Below are positions 21,168 to 30,822 of a stretch of DNA of 33,756 nucleotides, one piece after another. The position numbers and the translations under genes are program-made. Source of the stretch: Phytophthora quininea. Lineage: Eukaryota > Oomycota > Peronosporomycetes > Peronosporales > Peronosporaceae. Position 1 is the first letter of the stretch. The number at the start of each line of letters is the position of its first letter. The stretch spans positions 1 through 33,756 of the forward strand of contig JAAVTG010000674.1 in assembly GCA_011947345.1 (NCBI GenBank), in the 5' to 3' direction. Under the pieces are notes generated by a model that was not told the DNA's origin, made no database searches, and worked only from the letters and a program-made list of their open reading frames with translations.

Positions 21168-21671
21168 CTACGAAGCGATTTCATTCGCAACAAGATCCCA
21201 GTTAATCCTCAAGGAGAGGATTGACTCGAGCGTCTCCGCACTCATTCGCTTCCGCATATATTATCCTCCAAGCAAGCCTTCACTGCCGAGAACAGTCGTT
21301 CCACCTCGACGAAGGTAGCAGGAAGACAAGACAAATCAATGTACTTCGGGCGGTCTTCCTCTCTGGACTTGGATCTCTCTTCGATAGCTGCTTTGACTTC
21401 CCCAGATGATCTGCGGCATCTGATGGTAGGCGCGACTACTCTCGTTTCGCCGTACACCACTCAGACTTGCAGGCCATGGTGAACGAACACTAGAGGCATT
21501 GGTGCGCTTCTTCTTTGAAGTGCCTGGGCGGGTCGATTTAGATTTTCTGTGTTTGCGCTTGATGCTGGGCTCTGTGGAGACACAAGCGCAACCAGAATTA
21601 ATCGGTTCCTCTTCTGTGGAGCGCAAAAGCCGATGGATAGTGCTGGTTTCTTCTGGAGGCTTGGGGAGCAA
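21168..21671 (-). pseudogene. hAT transposase C-terminal fragment
   Basis: The minus strand carries a piece of the hAT dimerisation region. It has YIDLSCLPATFVEVERLFSA, where VERLFS is the family signature (usually ERLFSxA). After a shift comes RKRMSAETLESILSLRINWD to a stop near 21168, the normal C-terminal end of oomycete hAT proteins. Upstream (21671-21460) is a basic Ser/Lys-rich linker (RKHRKSKSTRPGTSKKKR). The zinc finger and catalytic core are not visible. The words AATATTGATTGTG occur just outside on both sides (21043 and 22002), but I cannot show them to be the element's ends. Confidence 0.62.
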
Positions 21672-22798
21672 ACGCCGAGCTGATCGACATCGTAGGTAGA
21701 ACAGGCTTGCGCGGAGTGATTCGAGACGAGGCTGCTTACGATAGTAGCGTGGTTAGCGGAGGGTTCGATGTGGGGCTGTCGTGGAGGTTGAGCGGCGGCA
21801 GTGTGGATTCAAAAGTGTGAGCTGAAGCGCGCCGTCGTCTAGCAAAATTCCTCGCTTGTGCTCTCCCACTTCCTCGTACCTCGAGACCGCAGACGTGGTT
21901 ATTTATGCCTCTGCCAACTCGTCGAACAAGACCGCACAGACACTTCAACGAGAAGATACACAATTAGATCGATGCATTGCAATTGTTTTCCCAGGAAATT
22001 GACATTGTTCCAATATTGATTGTGTCGAGCGTCTCGGCAACAATCCATTTACAATGGATATTGTCCGATGCATTCAATGCAAGTGGACTTGTGGGAAATC
22101 ATGAGGTGACGTCGTCATGGCTGAGTGCATGGAAATTGGCGGTGCAGATCGTACTCGCCTGGATTGATTCGAATCTAAGCTTTTCACTTTAGATGGCGGT
22201 GATATTGATAGTGAAGATAAGGTCGGGAACTTGTGCTGCGCATTTATACTGGGTGCGACGGCAAGGCGGCTGCTGTGTGCGCATGCGCTGAAGAGATAGA
22301 CGTGTCAACCACTTCTGGTTATTCGGCTGCTGTATACAAATACAACCCCGCCACGTGAATTTCGAGTGTAGTGCCGCTGTCGTGTCCAACTTGGCATGAA
22401 ATCCGTTCCGACTTACAAGGCCTGCGAACAAAAGATAAACTTGAGGGCTGAGAAGCGGAGAGTTGTTGATATGCTTTTGTCTACACTTCCGATCTGATCC
22501 CCCGAAAAATATACAATATAGGGATGAGGTCTTATCGAGAGCATGGGTGACAATGTCGATGTTATTGGTGTTGCTGTTCAGTGGGATTTTCGTGGTGAGC
22601 CAGGAGAATCTGGTGGAATGTGGTCATTTCATGACAGTACTTTCATGCTTTTGCCGAAAGCGTGTTGGCACGTTGATATCTTTACTGGAAGCACACGCTG
22701 CACTGTGCTTGAAGTACCTCGTCAAGGTAGTGTCGAGTCAACAATCGTCTGGCCAACACCGCCACGGATCATTCCGAATTTTGCTCTCCCAAGGCAAC
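21672..22798. other. Unassigned sequence between two hAT remnants
   Basis: There are no recognisable coding motifs outside the first codons of the larger hAT remnant. A short imperfect inverted repeat (CAATCCATT / AATGGATATTG, about 22041-22063) is the only structure seen. Terminal inverted repeats of the downstream hAT element should lie in this stretch, but I could not identify them. Confidence 0.35.
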
Positions 22799-24903
22799 AT
22801 GGAAGCTGAAATCACTGAAGCTGTCGCTGCATCTGGGGCGGTAACTGGTACCAAGCGCCCTCGCAAAAATGAATCAGACGTTTACAAGTTTATCGACAGA
22901 TTTTCTGGTGGTGCGAAATGCCGGTTGTGCGAAGGCCCAGGTATTGCCCAGACCTGGAATAGTACATCGACAGGAAACTTTCGTTTGCATCTTCAGAGCC
23001 ACCACCCAGATGAATACAGCAGATCTGATGACGATGAACCAAACAGCCCAACACGTTGGGTTAAACCTCGACTCGAAGAACCAAGCCGGATGACTACAGT
23101 AGATGCTCGTGTGTGTGATGAAAAGCTGGTTACTTGGATTGTGGCAAATGCGTACCCTTTCGCCGTCGTTGATCAGCCCAAGTTTGAAGATTTTGTCATG
23201 CTCTGTGCTCGAGGTATAAGGTTCCATGCCAGCGAACCGTGCGCAAACGCGTACTGGAGCAGTGGCAAGCCGAGAAAGCTAAGGTGCGCTCCGAACTTCT
23301 ACAAGAACTTCAAGACCGTCGAGCAAGTACTACAACAGACATGTGGACTTCTCCCGCTCGGCGTGGGTACGTGGTGGTGACGATGCGTTTCATCGACAGT
23401 AAATGGAAGATGCGGTCTGTGATCATCGCCTTTATGAGGGTCATGTACCCCCACACCGGAACGCGGCTTGCGGATCACCTCATTCGAGCTGTCAAAAACG
23501 TCGACCCATCTTTGTTGAGCTCGATCTGGACGATTACAGTCGATAATGCAAACAATAATGGTACTTTAGTTACGTGGCTCTATGCGCGACTACAGCGTGA
23601 ACTTGATCAACACGCGAGAAGAACAACAGGGAATGTGCCGTTGCCCGATGGAATGGGAAGCGACCCTGCAGTTGCTCACGAGGTTGTTCAGCTGACGTGC
23701 ACGGCTCATGTGCTGCAGTTGGCGGTGAAGGAGGGGTTGGCAAAGTGCCCTTTGTCAACACTTCGATTGGTCACTTTCGGGATATTGTGAAAAACTGACA
23801 GAGTCGACGAAAATCGCCGAAGCTCTCGAACGGGTAGGCCGAGATCTCAACGAAAGGACCATTACCCCGAAGTTGGACGTGGATAATGATGGACAGCATT
23901 ATCACCTTGCGGCGCTCGATAGTTGAACTCCTGCGTCGTATTCGTGACCGTCACGATGGATACACTGACTTCAACATTCACCCGGGCGACGAACGCGCTC
24001 GAGAGATTGATAACGAAGAGTGGAAAGCTGTAAATCATTTTACGATTTCCTAACGCCTATGAAAGAGGCTACGGAAATGCTTTCTGCGTCGCAGTATCCG
24101 ACTTTCGGAATACTACTTCTCGTGTACCACCTAGTCTCCTTCCATGCGATGGAGGTAATCGCTCATCCACCCGACGCTGACTCGGGCATCTTCGCGTTGT
24201 GTGAAAGCGAAGCTCGACGAATACAAAGCTCACGTATACACGAAGGAACATGTATAGCGGCTGTATTGGATCCTCGGGTTAAAGAAAACTTGGCTATGAT
24301 CATCGATGATATCGATGATGTGAAACGTGAAATTGAGGACGATTTCAACGAGCATTATCGCGATAGTTTCCTACTCCAGATGCAGTCACGAGCAGGGCCC
24401 CGTCAGCAAAGAAGAAGAAGGGGAGAGCATTGCGGGGTCTGATGGCAAGGAGTAAAGCTAGTTTGGCTGGCGGCGCTGGTGTGGCTATAATGACAGCGAC
24501 CGACTCGGAGTCGGTCGACTCCAATAGCGTGAACGCCGTCCAATACAATGTAGACGACACATCTACACCATCGCAAAGCGATGGCAGCGAATGTGACAAT
24601 TACAACGAGGTTACCCCGTTTTCGCAAGAGCTTGAGAGATGGCTTCGCGCTGGAGGGGTGAGCGAGATGCAAGAAAGCAGCGGAGTGTGCGAGTGGTTTC
24701 AAGATAAAGGAGATGCCTATCCACAACTTAAGTTGATGGCTCGCGATTTCTTGGCTATTACAGCCACGTCGGTCCCGAGTGAAATCGCGTTTTCTGCACC
24801 AGGTGCTGCTCTAAGTGCTCGTCGCGCTCGTCTTGGTGACGATACTGTGACTGTTATCTGTGAGTTGAAATCGTTTCTGAAGTTCAATCGCCCCGGTGCG
24901 TGA
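22799..24903 (+). pseudogene. hAT-family transposase with BED zinc finger, frameshifted
   Basis: Cut-and-paste DNA transposase, nearly full length (~690 residues) but broken. The ATG at 22799 starts MEAEITEAVAASG. A BED-type finger follows (CRLCEGPG..., HLQSHHPD). After a shift near 23235 come RKRVLEQWQAEKAKV, TTDMWTSPARRGYVVVTMRF and IWTITVDNANNNGTL. The CTAHVLQLAVKEGL block carries the family's conserved Cys-x2-His. A shift near 23765 is followed by loss of the TRWNST motif near 23890. Two more shifts (~24040, ~24420) lead to the C-terminal dimerisation block (LKLMARDFLAI, RARLGDDTVTVICELKSFLK) ending at 24903. The C-terminus keeps VPSEIAFS where SNxxERLFS is usual. It is on the opposite strand to the smaller hAT piece and of a different subtype. 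No ends were found, so element limits are unknown. Confidence 0.82.
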
Positions 24904-25086
24904 TCGTCGTAGGCGTTTTATCTGCATACCTGCGTGTTTCGTTGCAGCGTGTTTTCCTAGTTGTTTTGGCGCTGCATCACTAAAAATCCTATTTCTTTTT
25001 GTCACTGTTTTGTACGTGCCCACGAAAACGTCGCTCGCGGCAAATAAGAGTTAAAGGAAATCGTCGACACGGTCGCCAAGACAGAA

Positions 25087-25440
25087 TTGACACTGACACT
25101 GTTGGGTAGTTATCCGACAATATGGTTAAGTCCGAGTACGGCCGCGTGGACGCCAAGATCTCGTAGATCGGCCGTCGAGCAGAGTTGGCGGTCTACAGCC
25201 GGGCCTTCTCTGCGTCGGAATACTTCAACCCGCAGATGCTCGACAAAACCTTGGTCTCTTCAAACGTGCTCGTACGCAGCATGCTTTACGCGCTAGACAA
25301 CGTAGATCTCCCGAAGTTGTCGTCTTTTTCGATCAACGTTTGCCACTTAAAAGACTAAGGACGACATCACCGTTGCGTAGGGCGTCCTCAATGCCGATCA
25401 ATACCTAGTAGGCATTGCCTACAGAAGGCTGTAGCAGGTC
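25087..25440 (+). pseudogene. Unidentified gene remnant with in-frame TAG stops
   Basis: I do not recognise the family. Protein-like text reads MVKSEYGRVDAKIS, TAG (25164), IGRRAELAVYSRAFSASEYF and LDKTLVSSNVLVRSMLYALD. After a shift near 25350 come TKDDITVA, TAG (25378), GVLNADQYLVGIAYRRL and TAG (25432). The text around each stop is smooth, and Gln fits at each. The remnant fades after about 25440. No domain boundaries can be given. Confidence 0.4.
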
Positions 25441-25496
25441 AATTGGCGCGCCCACACCGGTTGGTGGTGGACCAGTACCTGATGCGTACAAACTCG

Positions 25497-25817
25497 TCAT
25501 TGCTGACGATGGCATGTTGTCACCCGCCATGAGAGCGTTGAACAGCTCGATGGCTGGCCAAAGACGTTGCAATTAGTGTCGGTTGCGACGACGGGAGGCG
25601 GGCTCAGCGGGAAAGCGCTTGCGCACGATGTAGTTGCATTGTTGGCCATTGCAAAGTCCTCGATCCAGCAGTAGAAATTCACCTCGAGCGTCGGCTTGTC
25701 GGTGGTGTTGCGATCGGTGTTGGCTTGCAGCGCCTCGACCCACGGAACGCTCACTTGGTAATGACACATCGGGAACGAGATCAAGTTGCACAAGTTGGTT
25801 GGCTCTACAAAATCCAA
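25497..25817 (-). other. Hypothetical ORF, possible extracellular-type fragment
   Basis: A 106-codon frame reads SVPWVEALQANTDRNTTDK, LEVNFYCWIEDFAMANNATT and VVATDTNCNVFGQPSSCSTL. It has six cysteines and several N-x-S/T sites, as in secreted or lumenal domains. It follows the MATE-like remnant on the same strand but does not resemble that family. It may be a fragment of another gene. Confidence 0.35.
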
Positions 25818-25869
25818 AGATATGTTTCCGGTAAAACGGGATCCTGCGCAACGGGAGGATGGTCTCGGA

Positions 25870-26440
25870 CAAGTGAAAGCTCAGCGACGTGTAGGATACC
25901 AAACACACGCCCTAAACAGCTATATACTGCATATGCATGACGACGCTCTGGGCTTGCACCCCTTTCGTAGATATACACGAACGGGATGTCTGGCAGCAAA
26001 ATTCGACTAAAGCATTCAGCAAACGCTACCACCTCAACTCGCTCGGCTACCGGAGCAACAGTAAAACCTCCTCCGTATACCAACTACGAGAAATACAGGG
26101 ATCATACAAAGCCCAGTACAATGAGTCTACTCTGAAGGTAAAAGGCCAAGCTTCTTGGGCTTTCCAGTGTTATGCGCTTTAGAATAGAATGATCCATACC
26201 TGCCCAAAGCGAACGCCAATAGCTATCAAAATGATGTATAAATACTGATTTGCCAGGGCGAGTCCATGCGCCCCAGTAATGTCATGCTCACCAGTTTAGG
26301 GAAATACTCCAACACGTACGTAAAAATCACAGGATAGGAGAGCAGTCTCTGCAGTCCGACTTGATGATCTCCGGTCGTCTTCACCTCGGTCTTGCAGTAG
26401 GACCTTCGACTCGATATCCGTCTCGGTGTCAGATATAGAA
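25870..26440 (-). pseudogene. MATE-family efflux transporter remnant
   Basis: This is the remnant of a multidrug/toxin extrusion transporter (proton- or sodium-coupled export of small organic cations). Reading from ~26440 down the minus strand, an acidic N-terminal stretch (ETDIESKVLLQDRGEDDRR) is followed by LLS and, one frame over, YPVIFTYVLEYFPKLVSMTL. That resembles MATE helix 1. A gap follows, then SLAFYLQSRLIVLGFV, IPVFLVV, WYTEEVLLLL and, in another frame, AFAECFSRILLPDIPFVYIY. These resemble the helix 3-5 region. At 26047-26049 a TAG replaces the Gln of the usual LLLLxQP text. Several shifts and at least one deletion mean it cannot make a transporter. Family call moderate. Confidence 0.5.
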
Positions 26441-26862
26441 TGAAGCAAAAGCGCTCCCTCTCCGTGGACGTGCTTCTTGATCGGTCTGTGCACCACTACA
26501 AACCATTCATCTTCTGGAAGCGACAGCGAGCGGACTGCTATGACCACGGCATTGGACGAACTGTAGGATCTCGTCGACGTCTCGAATTAACAGCACCGAC
26601 AAAGCACGGCGCGACGGGAAGCTGCAGCAGATGGCAACCCTCGACGCCTAGCAAAGAGGAAGAGCAGCATGACCAACGCGCACTGGGGTTTTGGCGGCTA
26701 AGACACGCTGAATCCGCCAAGCCGGAGCCGCTGGCCGATGACTCGAGCACCACCTCATAATCCAGTGTCGAAAAGCTCGAGCTGCTCACTCCAAGGCAAA
26801 GAATCGCAAGCAAATACACCACGGAAAGACAATAGCTAATAGAGGACGCAAGAAATCTTATC
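26441..26862. other. No recognisable gene; last unique DNA before the subtelomeric repeats
   Basis: Minus-strand frames 26547-26296 and 26822-26538 overlap this stretch. The second begins with a hydrophobic MVYLLAILCLGVSSSSFS that could be a signal peptide, but I see no domain after it. They may be the upstream end of the MATE-like locus. Confidence 0.35.
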
Positions 26863-28668
26863 TATATATATATGGTCGGCGCTACATATGTATCGCACTA
26901 AAATGACGTCGCGTTATGGGCTCTATTTTGGGCTTTTGCTGCTGTTTATTCCTGTAGCGCGCTGCTTTTTAGCGCCCAAATGAGTACTACTCGATACACT
27001 ATTTTCGGTTATCAGACGATACTGACGGTAATACTGATCACAGCATAATGAAACTAAGTGTAACTGGGGTTTTCAGTATGGCGAACAGGATGGTGATACT
27101 CTGAGCGAGCAGAAACAGGCGCATCTGCCAATCAGCGATCAGCATCGAAAACAACGGCTGTGCTCCACCGATTGGGCTGGAAACTTGGGGAACTATGTTT
27201 TCATATACGAGGAACATGATGGTGATAGTCTGATGTGACAGAGACAGGCCCATCATCCAATCAGCAATCAGGAAGGATAACCACGGCTGTACACACCCGT
27301 TTGGGCTGAAAACTTAGAGGACGACGCTTTCATATACGGGGAAGAAGATGGTGATAGTGCGAAAAGACAGAGACAGGCCCATCAGCCAATCAGCGATCGG
27401 GAACGATTGCTGCGGCTGTATATACCGGTTTAGGCTGAAAACGTAGGGGACGACGCTTTCATATACGGGGAAGAAGATGGTGATAGTGTGAAAAGACAGA
27501 GACAGGCCCATCAGCCAATCAGCGATCGGGAAGGATAGCTATGGCCGGAATTACCGGATTGGGATGAAAACGTGGGAGACTACGTTTGCGTATGTGGGGA
27601 AGAAGATGGTGATGGTTTGCAGCGACAGAAGCTGATGTATCGGCCAATGAGCGTTCACATACGCCATTGCAGGCATCGTACGCCCGACTCAATCGAAACA
27701 GTGAAGATATATGTTTCGACGCAAGGTGAACTTGCTGGCGGGACTCAACGAAGAACATAATGAAAGTACGTCCTTGAGTCTGTGATTATGAGACAAATGG
27801 TGTGTAAGGTCGGAATATGTGTAGCAACTGAATGCGCGCATGTAGGTTTGAATGTTTGTATCGTACGAGTGTATGCAGCGTATCATTGGAGGTTGGGAAG
27901 TCTGTTGTCGAGGGAGAATATGTGTAGCCTAAGCGTGTTGTATCATATATAGATGTGTGTATGGGAACGACAAAAGGTATGTAGACTAGTTAATGCAACG
28001 AGGATCAATAAGAAGTAGTGGAAACAGGTCATGGATGACAATGCGTGCGAGAGTGGTATTGGGAATCGTATGAAGGTGAGTGAGTGTACGCTTGTATAGA
28101 GTATGCGTAGGTGTAGTATAGGAGTGTGTAGAGTGGGAATGTATGCAGAGAATGCGTGTTATTGTGTATGGATGTGTTCGTGTTTGCGTGTTCGTAGTAT
28201 ATGGTTTGAGTAAAATGAACGTGTAAATAGTATGATTTGGTGATAGGTAAACGAGAAAGATAGAGTGGGAGTGAAAGAAAAGAAGAAGAAAAGAAAAGAA
28301 TGATAATAGTTGATTATAATGAAATGGATTGGGATTGATAGGAAAGGTGATTTGAGTGATTTGGTAGAGATAGGTAGTAATGTGGAAAAACGAGAAGAAG
28401 AAGAAGTATGTGGAGAGTATGGATAGTATATAATCGTGTAAGAGTGTATATAGGTGTAAGTGTATGAGGTGTGTAAGAGTAGATATGTAGATATTGTATG
28501 GAGAAGAATGAGTATGTGAAATAGGGATGTTTAAAGAAGGAGTATGTAGAGAATAAATGGGTGTAGTGTAAAGTGTGAGTGTGTAAGATAAGAGTGTGTG
28601 AGAAGAGAAAAAATGGAGTTGAGGAAGGAATGGAGAAAATGTGAGTAATAGAAAATTGAAGAAAAATG
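26863..28668. repeat. Subtelomeric repeat unit, proximal copy (1,806 bp)
   Basis: It is collinear with 30823-32367, from the TATATATATGGTCGGCGC start to GAAAATTGAAGAAAAATG. The length difference of 261 bases comes from two more 129 bp tandem units here than in the distal copy, plus small gaps. The first ~200 bases differ at about four sites and the middle block at about 5%. From about 27850 to 28668 I see no difference. The second half turns rich in G, A and T and poor in C. Confidence 0.9.
27089..27733. repeat. 129 bp tandem repeats in the proximal subtelomeric unit
   Basis: The word GATGGTGAT recurs at 27089, 27218, 27347, 27476 and 27605, exactly 129 bases apart each time. The surrounding text (CATATACGGGGAAGAAGATGG, CAATCAGCGATC) repeats with it. 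The distal copy has it at 31049, 31176 and 31305 (127 and 129). 129 is 43 codons, so a minus-strand peptide (HYHHLLP..., FPxPxYTAAAI-like) repeats in frame, but with TGA stops between units. Confidence 0.85.
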
Positions 28669-29288
28669 GTGGGTGTTTGTGTGTTTGTGTTTATGTAGAG
28701 AATGGATGGATGTTTGTGTGTATGAGTGTATGTAGAGAATAGATGGATGTTTGTGTTTGAGTGTATGTGGAGTATGGATGAATGTTTGTGGTAAATAGAC
28801 GTGTATATGGAGTGTGAGTGTAAGTATGTGTGAGTGTAAATAGAGAGTAAATGTAAAAAGTGTGATTGTGAATAGAGTGTGATTGTTGTAGAGTATAAGT
28901 GTGTGTAAAGTATGAGTATGTGAGAGTATGATAATGTGTATGTGAGAGTGTGAGTGTGTGTAGAGTGTGAGTGTGTGTGGAGTGTGTGTGTGTGTGGAGT
29001 GTGTGTAGAGTGTGAGTGTGTGTAGAGTGTGAGTGTGTGTAGAGTGTGAGTGTTGTAGAGTGTGAGTTTGTATAGAGTGTGAGTGTTGTAGAGTGTGAGT
29101 TTGTATAGAGTGTGAGTGTTGTAGAGTGTGAGTTTGTATAGAGTGTGAGTGTTGTAGAGTGTGAGTTTGTATAGAGTGTGAGTATGTGTAGAGTGTGAGT
29201 GTGAGTATGTGTAGAGTGTGAGTATGTGTGGAGTGTGAGTGTGTGAGAGTGTGAATGTGTGTGGAGAGTGAGTATGTGTGAAGTGTGA
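28669..29288 (+). repeat. GT-rich cytosine-free satellite, proximal array
   Basis: Degenerate short-period satellite built from words such as GAGTGTGAGTGTGTGTA (17 bases) and close variants. The only C between 28435 and 29334 is at 28800. The G-rich strand points to the chromosome end, as the telomere G-strand does. Within it, 29042-29173 is a cleaner higher-order repeat: four copies of a 33-base unit (a 16-mer GAGTGTGAGTGTTGTA plus a 17-mer GAGTGTGAGTTTGTATA). Confidence 0.85.
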
Positions 29289-29310
29289 GGGTTTAGGGTT
29301 TAGGGTTTAG
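29289..29310 (+). repeat. Interstitial telomeric repeat
   Basis: 22 bases of uninterrupted TTTAGGG phase (three GGGTTTA units plus G), in the same orientation as the true telomere 4.2 kb further on. It follows directly on the proximal satellite, as the terminal telomere follows the distal one. Confidence 0.92.
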
Positions 29311-30270
29311 TATATGGGTAGTGTAATTTTTTTGCCAGTAACTTCGTGTCAAATTTTATATGGATCGACGCGGAATTTCCTTGCGAATTGAATGGTAACA
29401 CGCACACATGCCACATATGACGGTTTACGGTACTTTCTGTACAAAAACTATGCTTGCGCAAAAACAAGCCAGTCATGTCGCATATTTTACACCGGAATTA
29501 TACTCTCCATACCAGGTTTGTATACAAGGATTTTGCTCGGGAGGGCTGAATAACGCTGGAAGTGGCGCAAACGGGCCATCGGGCCGATTTTGACTTGGCA
29601 AGAACTTGGCGATAATGATGCAAGTGCGAGAGTTTTGTAGCCAAGTTGGGAGGGCTGTAGCGACCGAACTATGGCGAACGGCTCTATATATGGGCAACAA
29701 ACCAATTGTTGAATGTATTGCAAACCGATTTGAACTTTCTTGGGTCACATCTATGTACTTTTGACAGATATAGAAAGGCGCAAAGATAGGCTTCCGCAGC
29801 AAAATGCGAAACTTTGTCGTCATTTTCGGAAGTCAATATTTATATTGAGTAGGTACCGTTTGTACAATGATATAGCTGAATACATCCTCTTTCGAATGGT
29901 GTATAGAAAGTAGGACATAGACTGGTCACCTGCTTCGTTTTCGTACGACGAAAATGTCGTCTTGTTCGCAAATTCACGAAGCCAATATTTGCAGTAGAAA
30001 CATGAAATTTTGCAGACACGTAGTCGGTACATTGGCAGAGTTGGTAGTGAATGATGTGATAGACATAGACGAGACACTGTATTTTTTTAAAAGTATAACT
30101 TGTTGATGATTGATCCAGTGTATTGGAATTCATCCACATTCAGATTACCGTAAACAATTTGGTAGAGTACAGTACACACTGTACAGTACTTTTGTGGAGT
30201 AAGGTACTTCATGGAAATGGCTACATTTTATTAAAAAATACTTTATTGTAAACCATGCAAAGCGCCCGTG
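29311..30270. other. Unique spacer distal to the interstitial telomeric repeat
   Basis: Ordinary base composition returns abruptly. Short minus-strand frames (29823-29473, 30139-29840) have no motif. Phrases such as CCGAACTATGGCGAAC look like dispersed-repeat text, but no termini can be shown. Near 30168-30188 a 7-base inverted repeat (GTACAGT / ACTGTAC) is present. Confidence 0.45.
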
Positions 30271-30295
30271 TATTCGTCAGTTCCTTACCGCTAAA

Positions 30296-30790
30296 AAACT
30301 CTCCCCCAAAACTAAATACGGCTCCCTAACTACTGGTTGGCGCTGTCTCAGTCTGTCGCAATGATGCTCTCGCGCCAGACCCCTTGAACGTTTCTGCGAC
30401 TGTCCGGACCAGTTCCTCTCGCTGGTCAGTTGACGGTCCCCATGTTCCCAGTAAGCTCTTGCACCTGTATCGCGTTCTGGCATTTCTCCCCTGCCAACCT
30501 TGTACGTGTAGATCTTCATGTGTTGGGAGATGTCTTCGAGCAGCTGGTCCGGGGTCAGGATAATCTCCTCGACTTCCTCGACTTCCTGCGGGCGAGGGGA
30601 AGAACTGTTGGGTCTACGTCTGGACGCTGTGCCATCATGTCCCGCAACTCCTCAGTCATGTCTGCCACGAACTTCGTGATGATGCTCTTCTTCCCGAGGC
30701 TGCTCTGCGAAAGCCACTCTTGCTCGAACTCATCGCTCATGAGCGCCTGTGCCATCTGGATCCACGTCCCTCCACGGCTGATTATGAGCG
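30296..30790 (-). pseudogene. Unidentified gene fragment with coiled-coil-like text
   Basis: I do not recognise the product. On the minus strand, MSDEFEQEWLSQSSLGKKS and FVADMTEELRDMMAQRPDVD (frame 30755-30555) pass by a shift into SSSPRPQEVEEVEEIILTPD and LLEDISQHMKIYTYKVG. Two more shifts lead to KCQNAIQVQELTGNMGTVN and QREELVRTVAETFKGSG, ending near 30306. Charged, helix-prone, no membrane segment. It is the only gene-like sequence between the interstitial telomere repeat and the distal repeat unit, so it arrived with the distal block. Confidence 0.45.
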
Positions 30791-30822
30791 CGTTTTGTTT
30801 CCTGTGACCCCGTAGGTGTTCT

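Noticed and set aside
18797..26049. Reassignment of UAG to Gln in the nuclear code
   Set aside because: The same remnants also carry frameshifts and deletions, and the permease and element genes use normal stops. C-to-T decay or readthrough is simpler than a code change.
27089..27733. CRISPR-like array
   Set aside because: The 129-base units are contiguous and similar throughout, without short repeats separated by unique spacers, in a eukaryotic subtelomere.
30168..30188. GTACAGT-ACACACTGTAC palindrome as a regulatory hairpin
   Set aside because: The seven-base arms are too short to distinguish from chance.
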